Assembly: GCF_003149535.1 (NCBI RefSeq)
Contig: NZ_QGDB01000005.1
Coordinates: forward strand, 248,001-312,000
DNA from: Falsochrobactrum shanghaiense
GTDB taxonomy: Bacteria > Pseudomonadota > Alphaproteobacteria > Rhizobiales > Rhizobiaceae
Direction: 5' to 3'
DNA: 64,000 bases
Position 1 is the first letter of the stretch. Every line of letters starts with the position of its first letter. Below the pieces are notes generated by a model, which worked only from the letters and a program-made list of their open reading frames with translations, searched no databases and was not told the origin of the DNA. The position numbers and the translations under genes are program-made. Below are positions 26,497 to 35,641 of the stretch, piece after piece.

Positions 26497-26667
26497 ATGC
26501 GAGCAGCGCAATTTCACATTTGCCGCTCTATGGTTTGCGAAATAATTTTCCTTGTTTCTTGCCCCATAAAGGGGAATTATCGGCAGCAAGGTGGGGACTG
26601 GGAGAAGATCGTTTCATTGGTTCGCTTTCAGGGCTCGCCACCGGCACTCTCAAGCAAGGAAACAGAA

Positions 26668-27504
26668 ATGTCGTCAGTTCTTTCCCGTTATGCGCTGACC
26701 CGCCGCGCGGGTCTTAAAGCTCTTCTCTTCACTGCGGCTGCAATCACCGTTGGCTTCGCTGCTGCGCCCGGCCACGCAGAAGACAAGACCATCAAGGTTG
26801 GCATCATGGGCGGCGAAGACGAAGACGTCTGGAAAGTCGTTGCCGAAGAGGGCAAGAAGCACGGCCTCAATATCGAGCGCGTGACCTTCAACGACTATAA
26901 TCAGCCCAATGAAGCGCTGGAACGCAAGGAAATCGACGCCAACGCCTTCCAGCACGAGCCATATCTGGATGAGCAGATCAAGCAGCACGGCTATAAGATC
27001 TCCGTCGCCGGCTACACCGCCGTCTGGCCGATCGGCATCTATTCGCGCAAGGTCAAGAGCCTTGACGAGCTCAAGGAAGGCGCTGTCATCGGCGTGCCGA
27101 ACGATCCGTCCAACGAAGGCCGTGCACTGCGCGTTCTGGAGGAAAAGGGCCTGATCAAGCTCAGCCCCGATGCAGGCATTCTTGCGACGCCTATCGACAT
27201 CATCGAGAATCCGAAGAAGCTTGAGATCAAGGAACTCGACGCCGGTGTCGTCGGTCGTTCCGTTGACGATCTGGACGCCGCCATCGTGAACAATGACTGG
27301 GCCGCCAAGGCCGGTCTTGAAAAATCCGAGGCGCTTGGCTGGGAATCCAACGAAAACAACCCCTATAACAACTTCATCGCCGTGCGCACGGATGACCTCA
27401 ATGAAGATTGGGTGAAAAACCTTGTCGCATCGTTCCAGAACGACGCCGTGAAAGCAGAGCTTGAACGCGTCTATAAGGGCACAGGCGTTCCCGCCTGGAA
27501 CTAA
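26668..27504 (+). CDS. metQ: Methionine ABC transporter substrate-binding protein (NlpA family)
   Basis: 278 residues. The domain runs from IKVGIMGGEDEDVWKVVAEEGKKHG through NAFQHEPYLDEQ and ENNPYNNFIAVR, all typical of MetQ. The signal region has RRAGLKALLFTAAA and ends PGHA-ED near residue 35-36; there is no lipobox cysteine, so unlike E. coli MetQ this protein appears soluble in the periplasm. The start is ATG 26668 behind AAGGA; an upstream open frame to 26497 has no support. It is followed by a strong terminator, then metN-metI. Confidence 0.92.
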   Translation: MSSVLSRYALTRRAGLKALLFTAAAITVGFAAAPGHAEDKTIKVGIMGGEDEDVWKVVAEEGKKHGLNIERVTFNDYNQPNEALERKEIDANAFQHEPYLDEQIKQHGYKISVAGYTAVWPIGIYSRKVKSLDELKEGAVIGVPNDPSNEGRALRVLEEKGLIKLSPDAGILATPIDIIENPKKLEIKELDAGVVGRSVDDLDAAIVNNDWAAKAGLEKSEALGWESNENNPYNNFIAVRTDDLNEDWVKNLVASFQNDAVKAELERVYKGTGVPAWN

Positions 27505-27522
27505 GGCCGTAATGGATCAGGA

Positions 27523-27556
27523 GCCGCGCCGGAAAGCTTTTCCGGCGCGGCTTTTA
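27523..27556 (+). terminator. Terminator after metQ
   Basis: Stem GCCGCGCCGGAA / TTCCGGCGCGGC (27523-27534, 27540-27551) with tail TTTTATT. metNI would then need partial read-through or its own promoter. Confidence 0.88.
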
Positions 27557-27670
27557 TTGACGGATGCATAAAAATTGCCCAAAAGCATCCCCCATGGCTT
27601 TCAACTGGTCTGGAACCAGCCTTGAGGAACCATTCCGGCATCGTCGTTTATCAAAGCAGAAGCAAACACC

Positions 27671-28732
27671 GTGACCAGTCAACCACCGAAAACAGCCCCC
27701 GGTCCCATCGTCGAAATGAAAGACGTGCGCCGAATGTTCGGGCAGACGGCGGCGGTCAATAATATTTCACTCTCCGTTGCGCGCGGCGAGATTCTTGGCA
27801 TTATCGGTCGTAGCGGCGCGGGTAAATCGACGCTGATCCGCTGCATCAATGGTCTGGAAAAACCGGATGCGGGTTCCATCCGTATCGAAGGAAAAGAAAT
27901 CTCCGGCCTTACCGAGAACAATCTGCAACCCTTGCGCCGACGCATCGGCATGGTGTTCCAGCATTTCAACCTGCTTTCGGCAAAGACTGTCGCACAGAAC
28001 ATCGCCCTGCCACTGAAAATCGCAGGCCAACCGCGAACGGAACGCAAAAGGCGCGTGGCCGAACTGCTTGAACTCGTCGGGCTTTCCGACAAGGCCAATC
28101 ACTATCCCGCCCAGCTTTCCGGCGGTCAGAAACAGCGCGTCGGCATCGCTCGTGCACTTGCCGCCGAACCTGCGGTCCTGCTTTCCGACGAAGCGACATC
28201 GGCGCTCGACCCGGAAACCACGCAATCCATTCTGGCGCTGCTCAAAGACATCAACACCAAGCTCGGTCTCACCATCCTGCTTATCACCCATGAAATGGAT
28301 GTAATCCGCCGCATCGCCGACCGTGTGATCGTGCTGGATCACGGCGGCATTGCCGAAGAAGGCCCGGTCTGGAAGGTCTTCGCCAATCCGCAGGCCCCGG
28401 TGACAAAAAGCCTGCTGCATGTGCTCACGCCCGAACTGCCCGCATCATGGCGCGAGCGGCTTGTCAGCGAGCGAAGCGGGCGTGCCGTTCTTCAGGTCAA
28501 GCTTTCCGGCCAGGCCGCCAAAAGCCCTTTCTTCAATGATATAAAGACTGCAACCGGCCTTGACGTGCAGCTTATCCATGGCGGCATGGACACCATACAA
28601 GGCGAGCCGGTCGGCACGTTGTTCGTGGCAATTCCCGCGCGCAACACCGCCGAACTGGAGGCCGCTATCAGCTATATCAAGACCCATGCGGATGCTACGG
28701 AGGTAATCGGCTATGTCTCAGGCGATGCTTGA
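27671..28732 (+). CDS. metN: Methionine ABC transporter ATP-binding protein
   Basis: 353-residue ATPase with Walker A GRSGAGKST, signature LSGGQKQRVGIARAL, Walker B VLLSDEATSALDP (Ser in place of the usual Leu/Cys) and switch ITHEMDVI. A C-terminal NIL domain (about residues 270-350) fits the methionine-sensing regulatory domain of MetN. It is annotated from GTG 27671; the conserved domain starts about residue 14, and ATG 27716 is an alternative. Its last 20 nt overlap metI. Confidence 0.92.
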   Translation: MTSQPPKTAPGPIVEMKDVRRMFGQTAAVNNISLSVARGEILGIIGRSGAGKSTLIRCINGLEKPDAGSIRIEGKEISGLTENNLQPLRRRIGMVFQHFNLLSAKTVAQNIALPLKIAGQPRTERKRRVAELLELVGLSDKANHYPAQLSGGQKQRVGIARALAAEPAVLLSDEATSALDPETTQSILALLKDINTKLGLTILLITHEMDVIRRIADRVIVLDHGGIAEEGPVWKVFANPQAPVTKSLLHVLTPELPASWRERLVSERSGRAVLQVKLSGQAAKSPFFNDIKTATGLDVQLIHGGMDTIQGEPVGTLFVAIPARNTAELEAAISYIKTHADATEVIGYVSGDA

Positions 28733-29378
28733 TCTTCTCTGGCGCTCCTTCTGGGAAACCATCATCATGACCGGCTTCTCAAGCCTCATCTCGCTTGTGG
28801 TCGGACTGCCGCTCGCGCTCATCATGATCCTGACCGAGCGCGGCGGTCTGGCGCAAAACCTGACCGTCAATACGATCCTGGGCGCGCTCATCAACGGCTT
28901 TCGTTCCGTGCCCTTCATCATCCTGCTTGTGGCGCTGATCCCGGTCACGCGCTTCATCGTGGGAACATCGATCGGCACATGGGCGTCGATTGTGCCGCTT
29001 TCCATCGCCGCCATTCCCTATTATGCGCGCATTGCGGAAGTCTCATTGCGCGAGGTGGATAATGGCCTCATTGAAGCTGCGCGCTCGATGGGCGCCAATC
29101 GCTGGACGATTATTCGCGAAGTGCTCGTCCCCGAGGCCCTGCCCGGCCTCGTTGCAGGCTTTACCGTCACCGTAATCACGCTGGTCGGCGCATCCGCCAT
29201 GGCTGGCGCCATCGGTGCGGGCGGTCTTGGCGATCTGGCAATCCGCTATGGCTATCAGCGTTTTGAAACCAATGTGATGATTGCCGTCGTGATCATTCTC
29301 ATCATCATGGTCTGCGGCATCCAATGGATCGGCGACAGGCTTGTGACCCGCCTCGACAAACGCAATCTGCGCGCGTGA
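28713..29378 (+). CDS. metI: Methionine ABC transporter permease
   Basis: 221-residue membrane protein with five predicted helices and the EAA loop EAARSMGANRWTIIREVLVPEALPG that docks onto MetN. The C-terminus contains MAGAIGAGGLGDLAIRYGYQRF, a MetI hallmark. It overlaps metN by 20 nt, so translation is coupled. With MetQ and MetN it forms the D/L-methionine importer. Confidence 0.94.
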   Translation: MSQAMLDLLWRSFWETIIMTGFSSLISLVVGLPLALIMILTERGGLAQNLTVNTILGALINGFRSVPFIILLVALIPVTRFIVGTSIGTWASIVPLSIAAIPYYARIAEVSLREVDNGLIEAARSMGANRWTIIREVLVPEALPGLVAGFTVTVITLVGASAMAGAIGAGGLGDLAIRYGYQRFETNVMIAVVIILIIMVCGIQWIGDRLVTRLDKRNLRA

Positions 29379-29380
29379 AA

Positions 29381-29788
29381 TCAACGGGGACGCTGGCGAA
29401 AACCGGCTTCCAGCGTATTGCCGTCGGGATCGAATACGAGGGCGGCAAAATAGCCCATTTCCACCGGCCCCTGATAGGATGGCGCGTCACTCTCCTTGCC
29501 GCCGCCTGAAACAGCCGCACGATGAAAAGCCTCGACCGCTTCACGACTGTCTGCGGTGAACATCAGGTGCAGCCGGTTTCCCGGCCTTGCATCGCTCGCC
29601 TCATCAACTTTCGATTTTCCATGCACCCATAGGAAAGGCACGGGCGCGCGTTCGCCGCCACTAACGAAAAATCCCTTGTCGGAATGGGCAATAACCGCCA
29701 GTCCAAGCTTGGGCATGCAGCTTTCATAAAATGAAAGGCTGCGACGCAAATCCCTGCTTTGAAAGCCGATATGATCGAAAAGCGACAT
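29381..29788 (-). CDS. VOC (glyoxalase-like) family protein
   Basis: 135 residues with the paired beta-alpha-beta-beta-beta modules of the vicinal oxygen chelate fold: DHIGFQSRDLRRSLSFYESCM at the N-terminus and FTADSREAVEAFHRAAV then AALVFDPDGNTLEA at the end. A likely metal site is His4 with Glu near the C-terminus. Single-gene unit convergent with metI (2-nt gap). The substrate is unknown; glyoxalase, fosfomycin-resistance and dioxygenase roles are all possible in this family. Confidence 0.8.
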   Translation of the reverse strand: MSLFDHIGFQSRDLRRSLSFYESCMPKLGLAVIAHSDKGFFVSGGERAPVPFLWVHGKSKVDEASDARPGNRLHLMFTADSREAVEAFHRAAVSGGGKESDAPSYQGPVEMGYFAALVFDPDGNTLEAGFRQRPR

Positions 29789-29850
29789 GGGATATATTAT
29801 ATGTCGCGCCGCGATAAAGGAAAGCGGCGTTGCTCTGTTTCATATGACGT

Positions 29851-30735
29851 TCAGCCGCGCGTACGCGCCAGACCGTCTTTTGCGGGCTGATATTTCGGGT
29901 CAAGCTGCACCGCCCGCGCATAGGAGCTCGCAGCCTTCGTCCTGTCGCCGCGCTGCTCGTAGACAAGCGCCTGATTGGCCCAGCTTTCCGCAAGGCTCTT
30001 GTCAAGGTTAATGGCCGTATTGAAATCATCGAAGGCGTTATCGTAATCGCCCAGCGCCACATAGGAAAGACCGCGGCCATTATAGGGTTCGGGTGCCGTC
30101 GAATTCAGCGATGCAGCCTTGGAAAAATCTTCGATCGCGCTGCGGTGATCGCCTCTGGCCTGATAGATCAGGCCGCGATTATGATAGGCGCGCCCATCCG
30201 TGGTTTGCAGTGCAATGGCCTGATTGAAATCATTGAGCGCCTGATCCAGACGGCCTGCCTGCCGGTAGACATTGCCCCGCCCGATATAAGCTGCATCATA
30301 TTGCGGATTGATCTGGATAGCGCGGCTATAATCCTGCACAGCCCTGCTATCCTCGCCCATATAGCGATAGACGAGCGCACGATTGGCATAGGCTTGATAG
30401 AAGTTCGGATCAAGCGCGATGGCCTGATCGAAATCCTTGAGCGCTTCCCGGTGGCGTCCGGCCTTGCCATAGGCCGAGCCGCGCACATTATAGGCTTCAG
30501 GATCGCGCGGATTGCTCTGGATCACGCTGGTAAGCGAGCTGATATTCTCAGTCGATCCTTGCGCACGGTCAACAGAACTCAACGCCGTATTGATGGACGA
30601 ACTCTGGCAGCCGGCAATAGCGAACGCTAGAACCGCCGTCAAAGCCAGCAGCCCGTTACGAGCTGTTGCGGTCCCCGCCACGGCAAAATGTCCAGCGTCG
30701 ATTTTCCGGGGCGAATACGTCATTTTGAAGCGCAT
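29851..30735 (-). CDS. TPR-repeat lipoprotein
   Basis: 294 residues. A signal sequence ends in lipobox AIAGC, so the mature protein should be lipid-anchored. After a Ser/Thr-rich linker come about six tetratricopeptide repeats (for example AYNVRGSAYGKAGRHREALKDFDQAIALDP), ending near residue 290. Such proteins act as scaffolds in the envelope; related NlpI/Tol-Pal-associated proteins bind peptidoglycan enzymes. The frame extends to TTG 30741; I start at ATG 30735 (ATG 30723 is possible). The gene order gives no further hint. Confidence 0.85.
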   Translation of the reverse strand: MRFKMTYSPRKIDAGHFAVAGTATARNGLLALTAVLAFAIAGCQSSSINTALSSVDRAQGSTENISSLTSVIQSNPRDPEAYNVRGSAYGKAGRHREALKDFDQAIALDPNFYQAYANRALVYRYMGEDSRAVQDYSRAIQINPQYDAAYIGRGNVYRQAGRLDQALNDFNQAIALQTTDGRAYHNRGLIYQARGDHRSAIEDFSKAASLNSTAPEPYNGRGLSYVALGDYDNAFDDFNTAINLDKSLAESWANQALVYEQRGDRTKAASSYARAVQLDPKYQPAKDGLARTRG

Positions 30736-30952
30736 TGGCAATTATTGCGTTCCTCTCTCTGGCCGGAACTGCGGACAATGTCCGACTGCCCTTTATGGAT
30801 CAAACCCGCCTGATGCGACCTTGCACCCCGATGATTTAGGCACATCCATAGCCGGTAAGGCTACAGGATTTTCCCTATCTGTCGCTAAACTTTAATAAAA
30901 GTCTGAAACCAAATAAAGCTGCAAATTCCGCCCCTGCAAAAATCGGAAATGC

Positions 30953-30984
30953 AAAAACCGGCGCCAGCCAGAAGCCGCACCGGT
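30953..30984 (-). terminator. Terminator after rpsU
   Basis: On the minus strand ACCGGTGC pairs with GCGCCGGT (one G-U) and is followed by TTTTT; a smaller CGCTG / CAGCG hairpin lies between it and the stop codon. Confidence 0.7.
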
Positions 30985-31026
30985 AAGCAAAAGGACGCTG
31001 CCAGGACAGCGCCGATCTCTTGTCGA

Positions 31027-31257
31027 TCAACGTGCTGCGGTACGACCGCCGCCGATCAAGCCTTCACGCTGCGCGCGCTTGCGAGCAAGCTTGCGGGCGC
31101 GACGCACGGCTTCCGCCTTTTCGCGGGCGCGCTTTTCGGACGGCTTTTCATAATGGCCACGCATCTTCATTTCGCGGAAGATACCTTCGCGCTGCATCTT
31201 CTTCTTGAGAGCGCGGAGAGCCTGATCAACATTATTATCGCGGACGAGTACCTGCAC
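31027..31257 (-). CDS. rpsU: 30S ribosomal protein S21
   Basis: 76 residues. [31 protein letters not shown] followed by a basic helical tail ([20 protein letters not shown]) is diagnostic of S21, with the alphaproteobacterial C-terminal extension. S21 binds the 30S platform near the anti-Shine-Dalgarno region and helps initiation. It is a single-gene unit with its own promoter candidate about 60 bp upstream. Confidence 0.97.
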   Translation of the reverse strand: MQVLVRDNNVDQALRALKKKMQREGIFREMKMRGHYEKPSEKRAREKAEAVRRARKLARKRAQREGLIGGGRTAAR

Positions 31258-31597
31258 GTGTAATCCCGTTATCGGTTAGAATTTCGGTTAAGCCTGAAGC
31301 GGTCGGGGGTCTCTTAACGGTTTCCGGTTAATTGAGTCAACCGGATAACCCCCAAGGGCTCCCAAGCTTCGCAACGAAAACGCTGCAAATTGGTCGTGGC
31401 TATTATCAGATTGGCCCTTCGCTGTCCACCTCAAGATACAATTTTGGCGACCGTTGCAGATAAATAATGGCGCAATTGCTATTTATGATGGCTGGCGGGC
31501 TTTGGATAGGCTATGCAGCACGCCTCTTCCGCGCATTTCAGCCACAATTTTTCCCCATGGGAAACGCCCGGCATTCCTCGAATCTTTTAGTCCAATC
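31258..31597. other. Gap between rpsU and the membrane hydrolase gene
   Basis: 340 bp holding the rpsU promoter candidate and several TTAACCG motifs on the minus strand (31274-31350). The plus frame of the hydrolase is open here from 31454, but I see no start site to support coding in it. No RNA gene recognised. Confidence 0.6.
31312..31340 (-). promoter_or_regulatory. Candidate housekeeping promoter of rpsU
   Basis: Minus strand: TTGACT (31340-31335), 17 nt, TTAAGA (31317-31312). Good -35 and exact spacing, weaker -10. Confidence 0.5.
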
Positions 31598-32776
31598 ATG
31601 CTTCGCAAACGACTCATTATCCAATTTACCGGCTATGAAGGGCTGCATCCCAAAGCAGTGCGTATTCGCCACGCACAAGCCTTGCGGGATTTCGACCGGC
31701 TATGGAACGCGAAAACGAAGCTTTCCCCCATGACCGACGAGCCGGACGATTGCGGCAGCCTGCAGGCCAATACACGAGGCAATGGCTGGCAGACGGAGAC
31801 TGAATTCTGCCAGTTCGGCACGGCGGATATTTTCGATGATTATGCCGCACGTTCAACGCCCGCGCGCATGTTCACGGGCTTTCGCGCCTTCATGAACATT
31901 CTTTTCACCGGCACGCTCTGGCGCTACCTGATGACGAGCTGGCGTTTCGTGCTGTTCTTTATGTGGCCCTTTCTGCTTTCTCTCGCCCTGCTCGCCGTAG
32001 CAGCGCTCGTGGCCGCAGCCCCTATGCTTGCGGGCCTGTCATTCTGGCACCTTTTATGGTCCGGCCCGCTGGCCATTGCAGGCGCCATGCTGCTTGTCCG
32101 CCGCCCCGGCGACAAGATGTTTATGTCTTATCTTCTCGATGACTGGTCCGCAGCCTATGACCGTATCCACCATCACAACGAAAAGCTGAACCAGCGGCGA
32201 GAGGCTTTTGCGCAAGCGCTTATAGACAAGCTTGTCAGGACCGATGCGGATGAAGTCATCATCGTCGGCCATAGTCTTGGGACCGTGCCCGCTATCGAAG
32301 CGCTCGCCGACGTGCAGCGCCAACGGCCCGAACTTCTGCAAAAGCAGCCTGTTTCGCTGCTCGCCATCGGCTCATGCCTTTTGATGATCGCCTTGCATCC
32401 CAGGGCGAAATCCCTGCGCGAAGATGTGCGTGTGGTTCTGAACGAAAGCCCCGTCCTGTGGTCCGAATTTCAGGTTTTGACGGATATTATCCATTTTTAT
32501 GGCTCTGACCCGGCGAAAGCGCTCAAGATCACGACCACTAACCCGCCGCTTATCCATCGTATCCGCTTCAAGAATGTGCATAGCGCAAATCGCTACAGAC
32601 GCTCCAAGGGCAACTTCTTCCTGATGCATCTTCTTTTTCTACGAGGCGCGGAAAAGAAGAATTTCTACGACTTCTGCATGTTCCTGCACGGACCTTTCTT
32701 CTTCCGCGATCTGATGACCACCCATAAAGACAAAGCCGCCCCTCTGGATGACGAAGGGCGGCTGCAAAATCCGTAA
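31598..32776 (+). CDS. Membrane-associated alpha/beta-hydrolase-like protein
   Basis: 392 residues, no clear family name. Visible parts: an N-terminal soluble segment (LRKRLIIQFTGYEGL), a two-helix hydrophobic region (about 95-180, SWRFVLFFMWPFLLSLALLAVAAL), then a hydrolase segment with the nucleophile elbow VGHSLGT near residue 225. It ends with a basic region. It could be a lipase or esterase anchored at the inner membrane. The start is ATG 31598; no strong RBS is visible and the frame is open to 31454. It stands alone, convergent with the MaoC gene. Confidence 0.65.
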   Translation: MLRKRLIIQFTGYEGLHPKAVRIRHAQALRDFDRLWNAKTKLSPMTDEPDDCGSLQANTRGNGWQTETEFCQFGTADIFDDYAARSTPARMFTGFRAFMNILFTGTLWRYLMTSWRFVLFFMWPFLLSLALLAVAALVAAAPMLAGLSFWHLLWSGPLAIAGAMLLVRRPGDKMFMSYLLDDWSAAYDRIHHHNEKLNQRREAFAQALIDKLVRTDADEVIIVGHSLGTVPAIEALADVQRQRPELLQKQPVSLLAIGSCLLMIALHPRAKSLREDVRVVLNESPVLWSEFQVLTDIIHFYGSDPAKALKITTTNPPLIHRIRFKNVHSANRYRRSKGNFFLMHLLFLRGAEKKNFYDFCMFLHGPFFFRDLMTTHKDKAAPLDDEGRLQNP

Positions 32777-32785
32777 GGCGGGAAA

Positions 32786-33262
32786 TTATGCTTGCGGCGG
32801 CTCGACCACGGCAATCGTCAGCCATGTCGCGGTCAGCGCCGGCTTGAGCGAATTCTCGATTTCCAGCGTCACATCATAGTGATTGACCACCCGGCCCGAC
32901 GGGCGAATATCCGCATTCGCCAGTTTGAAACGCGCACGGACGCGTGAGCCGGTTTTGACCGGCGACATGAAGCGCACCTTGTCGAAACCGTAATTGATGC
33001 CCATCGTGGCCCCTTCGAGCATCGGCAAGGCTTCAAAGGCAAGCGTCGACAGCAGGGAAAGCGTCAGAAAGCCGTGCGCAATCGTACCGCCAAAGGGCGT
33101 TTCCCGAGCGGCGCGTTCCGGATCCACATGAATGAACTGATGATCGTCCGTTGCATCCGCAAATTGGTTTATCATCGCCTGCGTGACTTCGCGCCACTCG
33201 GAACATCCGACTTCCGTGCCGATCGCCTGGCGCAACTGGTCAAGCGTAATTGCGTCTTTCAT
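32786..33262 (-). CDS. MaoC-family dehydratase (NodN-like)
   Basis: 158 residues forming a single hot-dog fold. The hydratase motif D-X4-H is visible in FADATDDHQFIHVDPERA, followed by GTIAHGFLTLSLL. The family hydrates (R)-enoyl-CoA or similar thioesters; members near 155 residues are often called NodN or MaoC-like. The gene is convergent with the membrane hydrolase (9-nt gap), and its neighbours give no pathway. Substrate unknown. Confidence 0.85.
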   Translation of the reverse strand: MKDAITLDQLRQAIGTEVGCSEWREVTQAMINQFADATDDHQFIHVDPERAARETPFGGTIAHGFLTLSLLSTLAFEALPMLEGATMGINYGFDKVRFMSPVKTGSRVRARFKLANADIRPSGRVVNHYDVTLEIENSLKPALTATWLTIAVVEPPQA

Positions 33263-33336
33263 TCCATGAATCTTTCTGCTGAACTGCTCTGGGAATTAAC
33301 TTCTACCCGATAGGAGCGACACGGCAAGACCGCCGT

Positions 33337-34008
33337 TCAAGCCGTAACCAGTATTTCCCTCGCTATATCGTCCCAATGGGCAAAAACGCGGCTTGCGCCC
33401 TTGGAAGCGAGCTTTTCCGCATGCCCCTCATAAGTATGGCTGCCTCCAATATAGCCGAATGCCGTCATCCCCGCAGCAACAGCCCCTTCGATGCCAAAGG
33501 GCGAATCCTCGATCACCACGCAGCGCGCAGGATCGACGCCCATTCTCTCTGCTGCAAACAGAAACAGGTCTGGCGCAGGCTTGCCGCGCTTCACCATGCT
33601 GGACGAATAGACCGCCTCACCGAAATGATGCTCGATTCCGGTTTTCTTCAGGCTGAAAGCGATCCGTTCGGGCTGCGATGACGATGCAACGCAGCGCTTA
33701 TCCGCAAGCAATTGCAGAAAATCTGCAATGCCTTTGGTGGGCTGCAATTGTTGAGCAAACAACAGCTTCGTTTCCGGCCAGAAATGCGCATCCGCGCCAT
33801 CCGGCAGGCGGTGGCCTGTCCTCTCCTCGATCATCCGTATAATATCGGCCTGCTTCATGCCGATGCCGCTGGCGACGATTCCTTCGGGCAACACCATCCC
33901 GTGATTGGCATAGACCTGCTCGAAAGCCCGGCAGGAAAGCGGCTCGCTATCGACGAGAACACCGTCGCAATCAAAGATGACGAGATCGAAGGGGGATACA
34001 CTGTTCAT
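33337..34008 (-). CDS. HAD-superfamily phosphatase/phosphoglucomutase-like
   Basis: 223 residues of the HAD subfamily IA with an alpha-helical cap. Motif I is FDCDGVLVDSEP at residues 10-21, motif II VASSSQ, motif III Lys in VKRGKPAPDLF, and motif IV VIEDSPFGIEGA. Start ATG 34008 with GGAG upstream; the open frame continues to 34110 without support. Probable sugar-phosphate phosphatase or mutase; the substrate is unclear. Confidence 0.87.
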   Translation of the reverse strand: MNSVSPFDLVIFDCDGVLVDSEPLSCRAFEQVYANHGMVLPEGIVASGIGMKQADIIRMIEERTGHRLPDGADAHFWPETKLLFAQQLQPTKGIADFLQLLADKRCVASSSQPERIAFSLKKTGIEHHFGEAVYSSSMVKRGKPAPDLFLFAAERMGVDPARCVVIEDSPFGIEGAVAAGMTAFGYIGGSHTYEGHAEKLASKGASRVFAHWDDIAREILVTA

Positions 34009-34164
34009 GAAAACTCCGGCAGCATGCTTATTTTGTCGCGCTGATTTGGGATGCGCGGCCAACTGGCTTGATATAGAGACTGTTTGTTCATTACGCATCT
34101 TTATCAACATGAGCGTGACAAAATTATCGCATTATGACGATGCACGGATTTTGCGGAGAGTTTC

Positions 34165-35481
34165 ATGACGACAAATGTGGCGCTGGTCGGCCTTGCACAC
34201 GATCTTGCAGCACGGGCGGAAACCGGCAAGCCTATCCGCATCGGCCTTATCGGCGCAGGCGAAATGGGAACCGACATCGTCACGCAGGTCGCGCGCATGC
34301 CCGGCATCGAAGTGGGCGCGCTCTCCGCCCGACGCCTGCCAAATACTTTCAAGGCCGTGCATGTCGCCTATGGCGAAGAGGATCACGCACTCGAAGCTTC
34401 CAATGAAGCGGCGATGACCAGCGCTATCGAGCGCGGCAAGATTGCCGTTACCGACGACAATGAACTGATTCTCTCCAATCCGCTGATCGATGTCATAATC
34501 GACGCAACCGGCATCCCGGAAGTGGGCGCACAGACCGGCATCAAGGCGATCGAGAACGGCAAACATCTCGTCATGATGAATGTCGAAGCCGATGTCACCA
34601 TCGGGCCTTATCTGAAGGCGCAGGCTGATAAGCATGGTGTCGTCTATTCGCTGGGCGCGGGCGATGAACCTTCATCCTGCATGGAGCTGATCGAATTTGT
34701 CTCCGCTCTGGGCTATGAGGTGGTTTCCGCTGGCAAGGGCAAGAACAATCCGCTCAATTTCGATGCGATCCCCGATGACTATCAGGAAGAAGCAGACCGG
34801 CGAAACATGAATGTGCGCCTGCTGGTCGAGTTCGTGGATGGCTCCAAGACCATGGTTGAAATGGCGGCGATTGCCAACGCGACCGGACTTGTGCCCGATA
34901 TTGCGGGCATGCATGGGCCGCGCGCTGCCATCGACGAATTAAGCGGAACACTGATTCCGCAGCAGGATGGCGGCGTTCTGACCAAAAGCGGCGTCGTGGA
35001 TTATTCGATCGGCAAGGGCGTTTCGCCCGGCGTTTTCGTCGTCGCAAAAATGGACCACCCCCGCCTGATCGAGCGTCTGGAAGACCTCAAGATCGGCAAG
35101 GGCCCCTATTTCACGTTTCACCGCCCCTATCACCTGACATCGCTTGAAGTGCCGCTCACGGTCGCCCGCGTCGTCCTGCATGGCAAGACCGATATGGTGC
35201 CTTTGCCAAGGCCCGTTGCTGAGGTCTGCGCCGTCGCAAAGAAAGATATGCAGCCCGGCGAACATCTCGATGCCATTGGCCAATATTGCTATCGTTCCTG
35301 GATCATGACAACGACCGAGGCCCGCGCCGCACAGGCCGTTCCCTGCGGTCTTCTTCAGAATGGCACAGTCACCGCCCCCATCAAAAAAGGCGAACTCATT
35401 ACCTATGCAAATGCTGCCCCGCAACCCGGCTCGAAGATTGCCGAGCTGCGCGCTTTGCAGGACAAGATGATCTACGGCTGA
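34165..35481 (+). CDS. NAD(P)-dependent oxidoreductase with SAF domain
   Basis: 438 residues. The N-terminal half is a Rossmann dehydrogenase, with GLIGAGEMGTDIVTQVARMPG at residues 26-46, resembling homoserine dehydrogenase, and NVEADVTIGPYL and SLGAGDEPSSCMELIEFV further on. The C-terminal part (about residues 350-435) is a SAF/antifreeze-like domain: AVAKKDMQPGEHLDAIG, TAPIKKGELITY. This fusion occurs in uncharacterised sugar or branched-acid catabolic dehydrogenases. No pathway genes sit beside it: it is divergent from the HAD gene and is followed by a dispersed repeat and a terminator. Confidence 0.8.
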   Translation: MTTNVALVGLAHDLAARAETGKPIRIGLIGAGEMGTDIVTQVARMPGIEVGALSARRLPNTFKAVHVAYGEEDHALEASNEAAMTSAIERGKIAVTDDNELILSNPLIDVIIDATGIPEVGAQTGIKAIENGKHLVMMNVEADVTIGPYLKAQADKHGVVYSLGAGDEPSSCMELIEFVSALGYEVVSAGKGKNNPLNFDAIPDDYQEEADRRNMNVRLLVEFVDGSKTMVEMAAIANATGLVPDIAGMHGPRAAIDELSGTLIPQQDGGVLTKSGVVDYSIGKGVSPGVFVVAKMDHPRLIERLEDLKIGKGPYFTFHRPYHLTSLEVPLTVARVVLHGKTDMVPLPRPVAEVCAVAKKDMQPGEHLDAIGQYCYRSWIMTTTEARAAQAVPCGLLQNGTVTAPIKKGELITYANAAPQPGSKIAELRALQDKMIYG

Positions 35482-35484
35482 ACT

Positions 35485-35586
35485 GAGCATTTCCAGCAAA
35501 AGTGCGAAGCGGTTTTGCGTTGGATAATGCGTAAAAACAAATAGATAGAGCGGTTCCAACGATTCCGTTTAAACGGGAACCGCTCT
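35485..35586 (+). repeat. Dispersed intergenic repeat, family 1 (full copy)
   Basis: Most complete copy. Head: GAGCATTTCCAGCAAAAG to TTTTGCG-TTGGATAATGCG. Tail: perfect 11-bp inverted repeat AGAGCGGTTCC / GGAACCGCTCT (35547-35557, 35576-35586) around an 18-nt loop. It begins 4 nt after the SAF-dehydrogenase stop. Confidence 0.85.
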
Positions 35587-35606
35587 ACAACTAATTATCC
35601 AATCGA

Positions 35607-35638
35607 AAAGGGCGGCTCGAAAACCGCCCTTTCTTTTA
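35607..35638. terminator. Terminator between the SAF-dehydrogenase gene and pntB (convergent)
   Basis: Stem AAAGGGCGG / CCGCCCTTT (35607-35615, 35624-35632), loop 8 nt, T-rich on the plus side and a T-run on the minus side as well. Confidence 0.8.
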
Positions 35639-35641
35639 TTT

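Noticed and set aside
26430-26667. Possible SAM-type riboswitch before metQ
   Set aside because: The expected SAM-II elements (such as the GCTAAA segment) are missing; only a hairpin and a CCCC/GGGG pair are seen.
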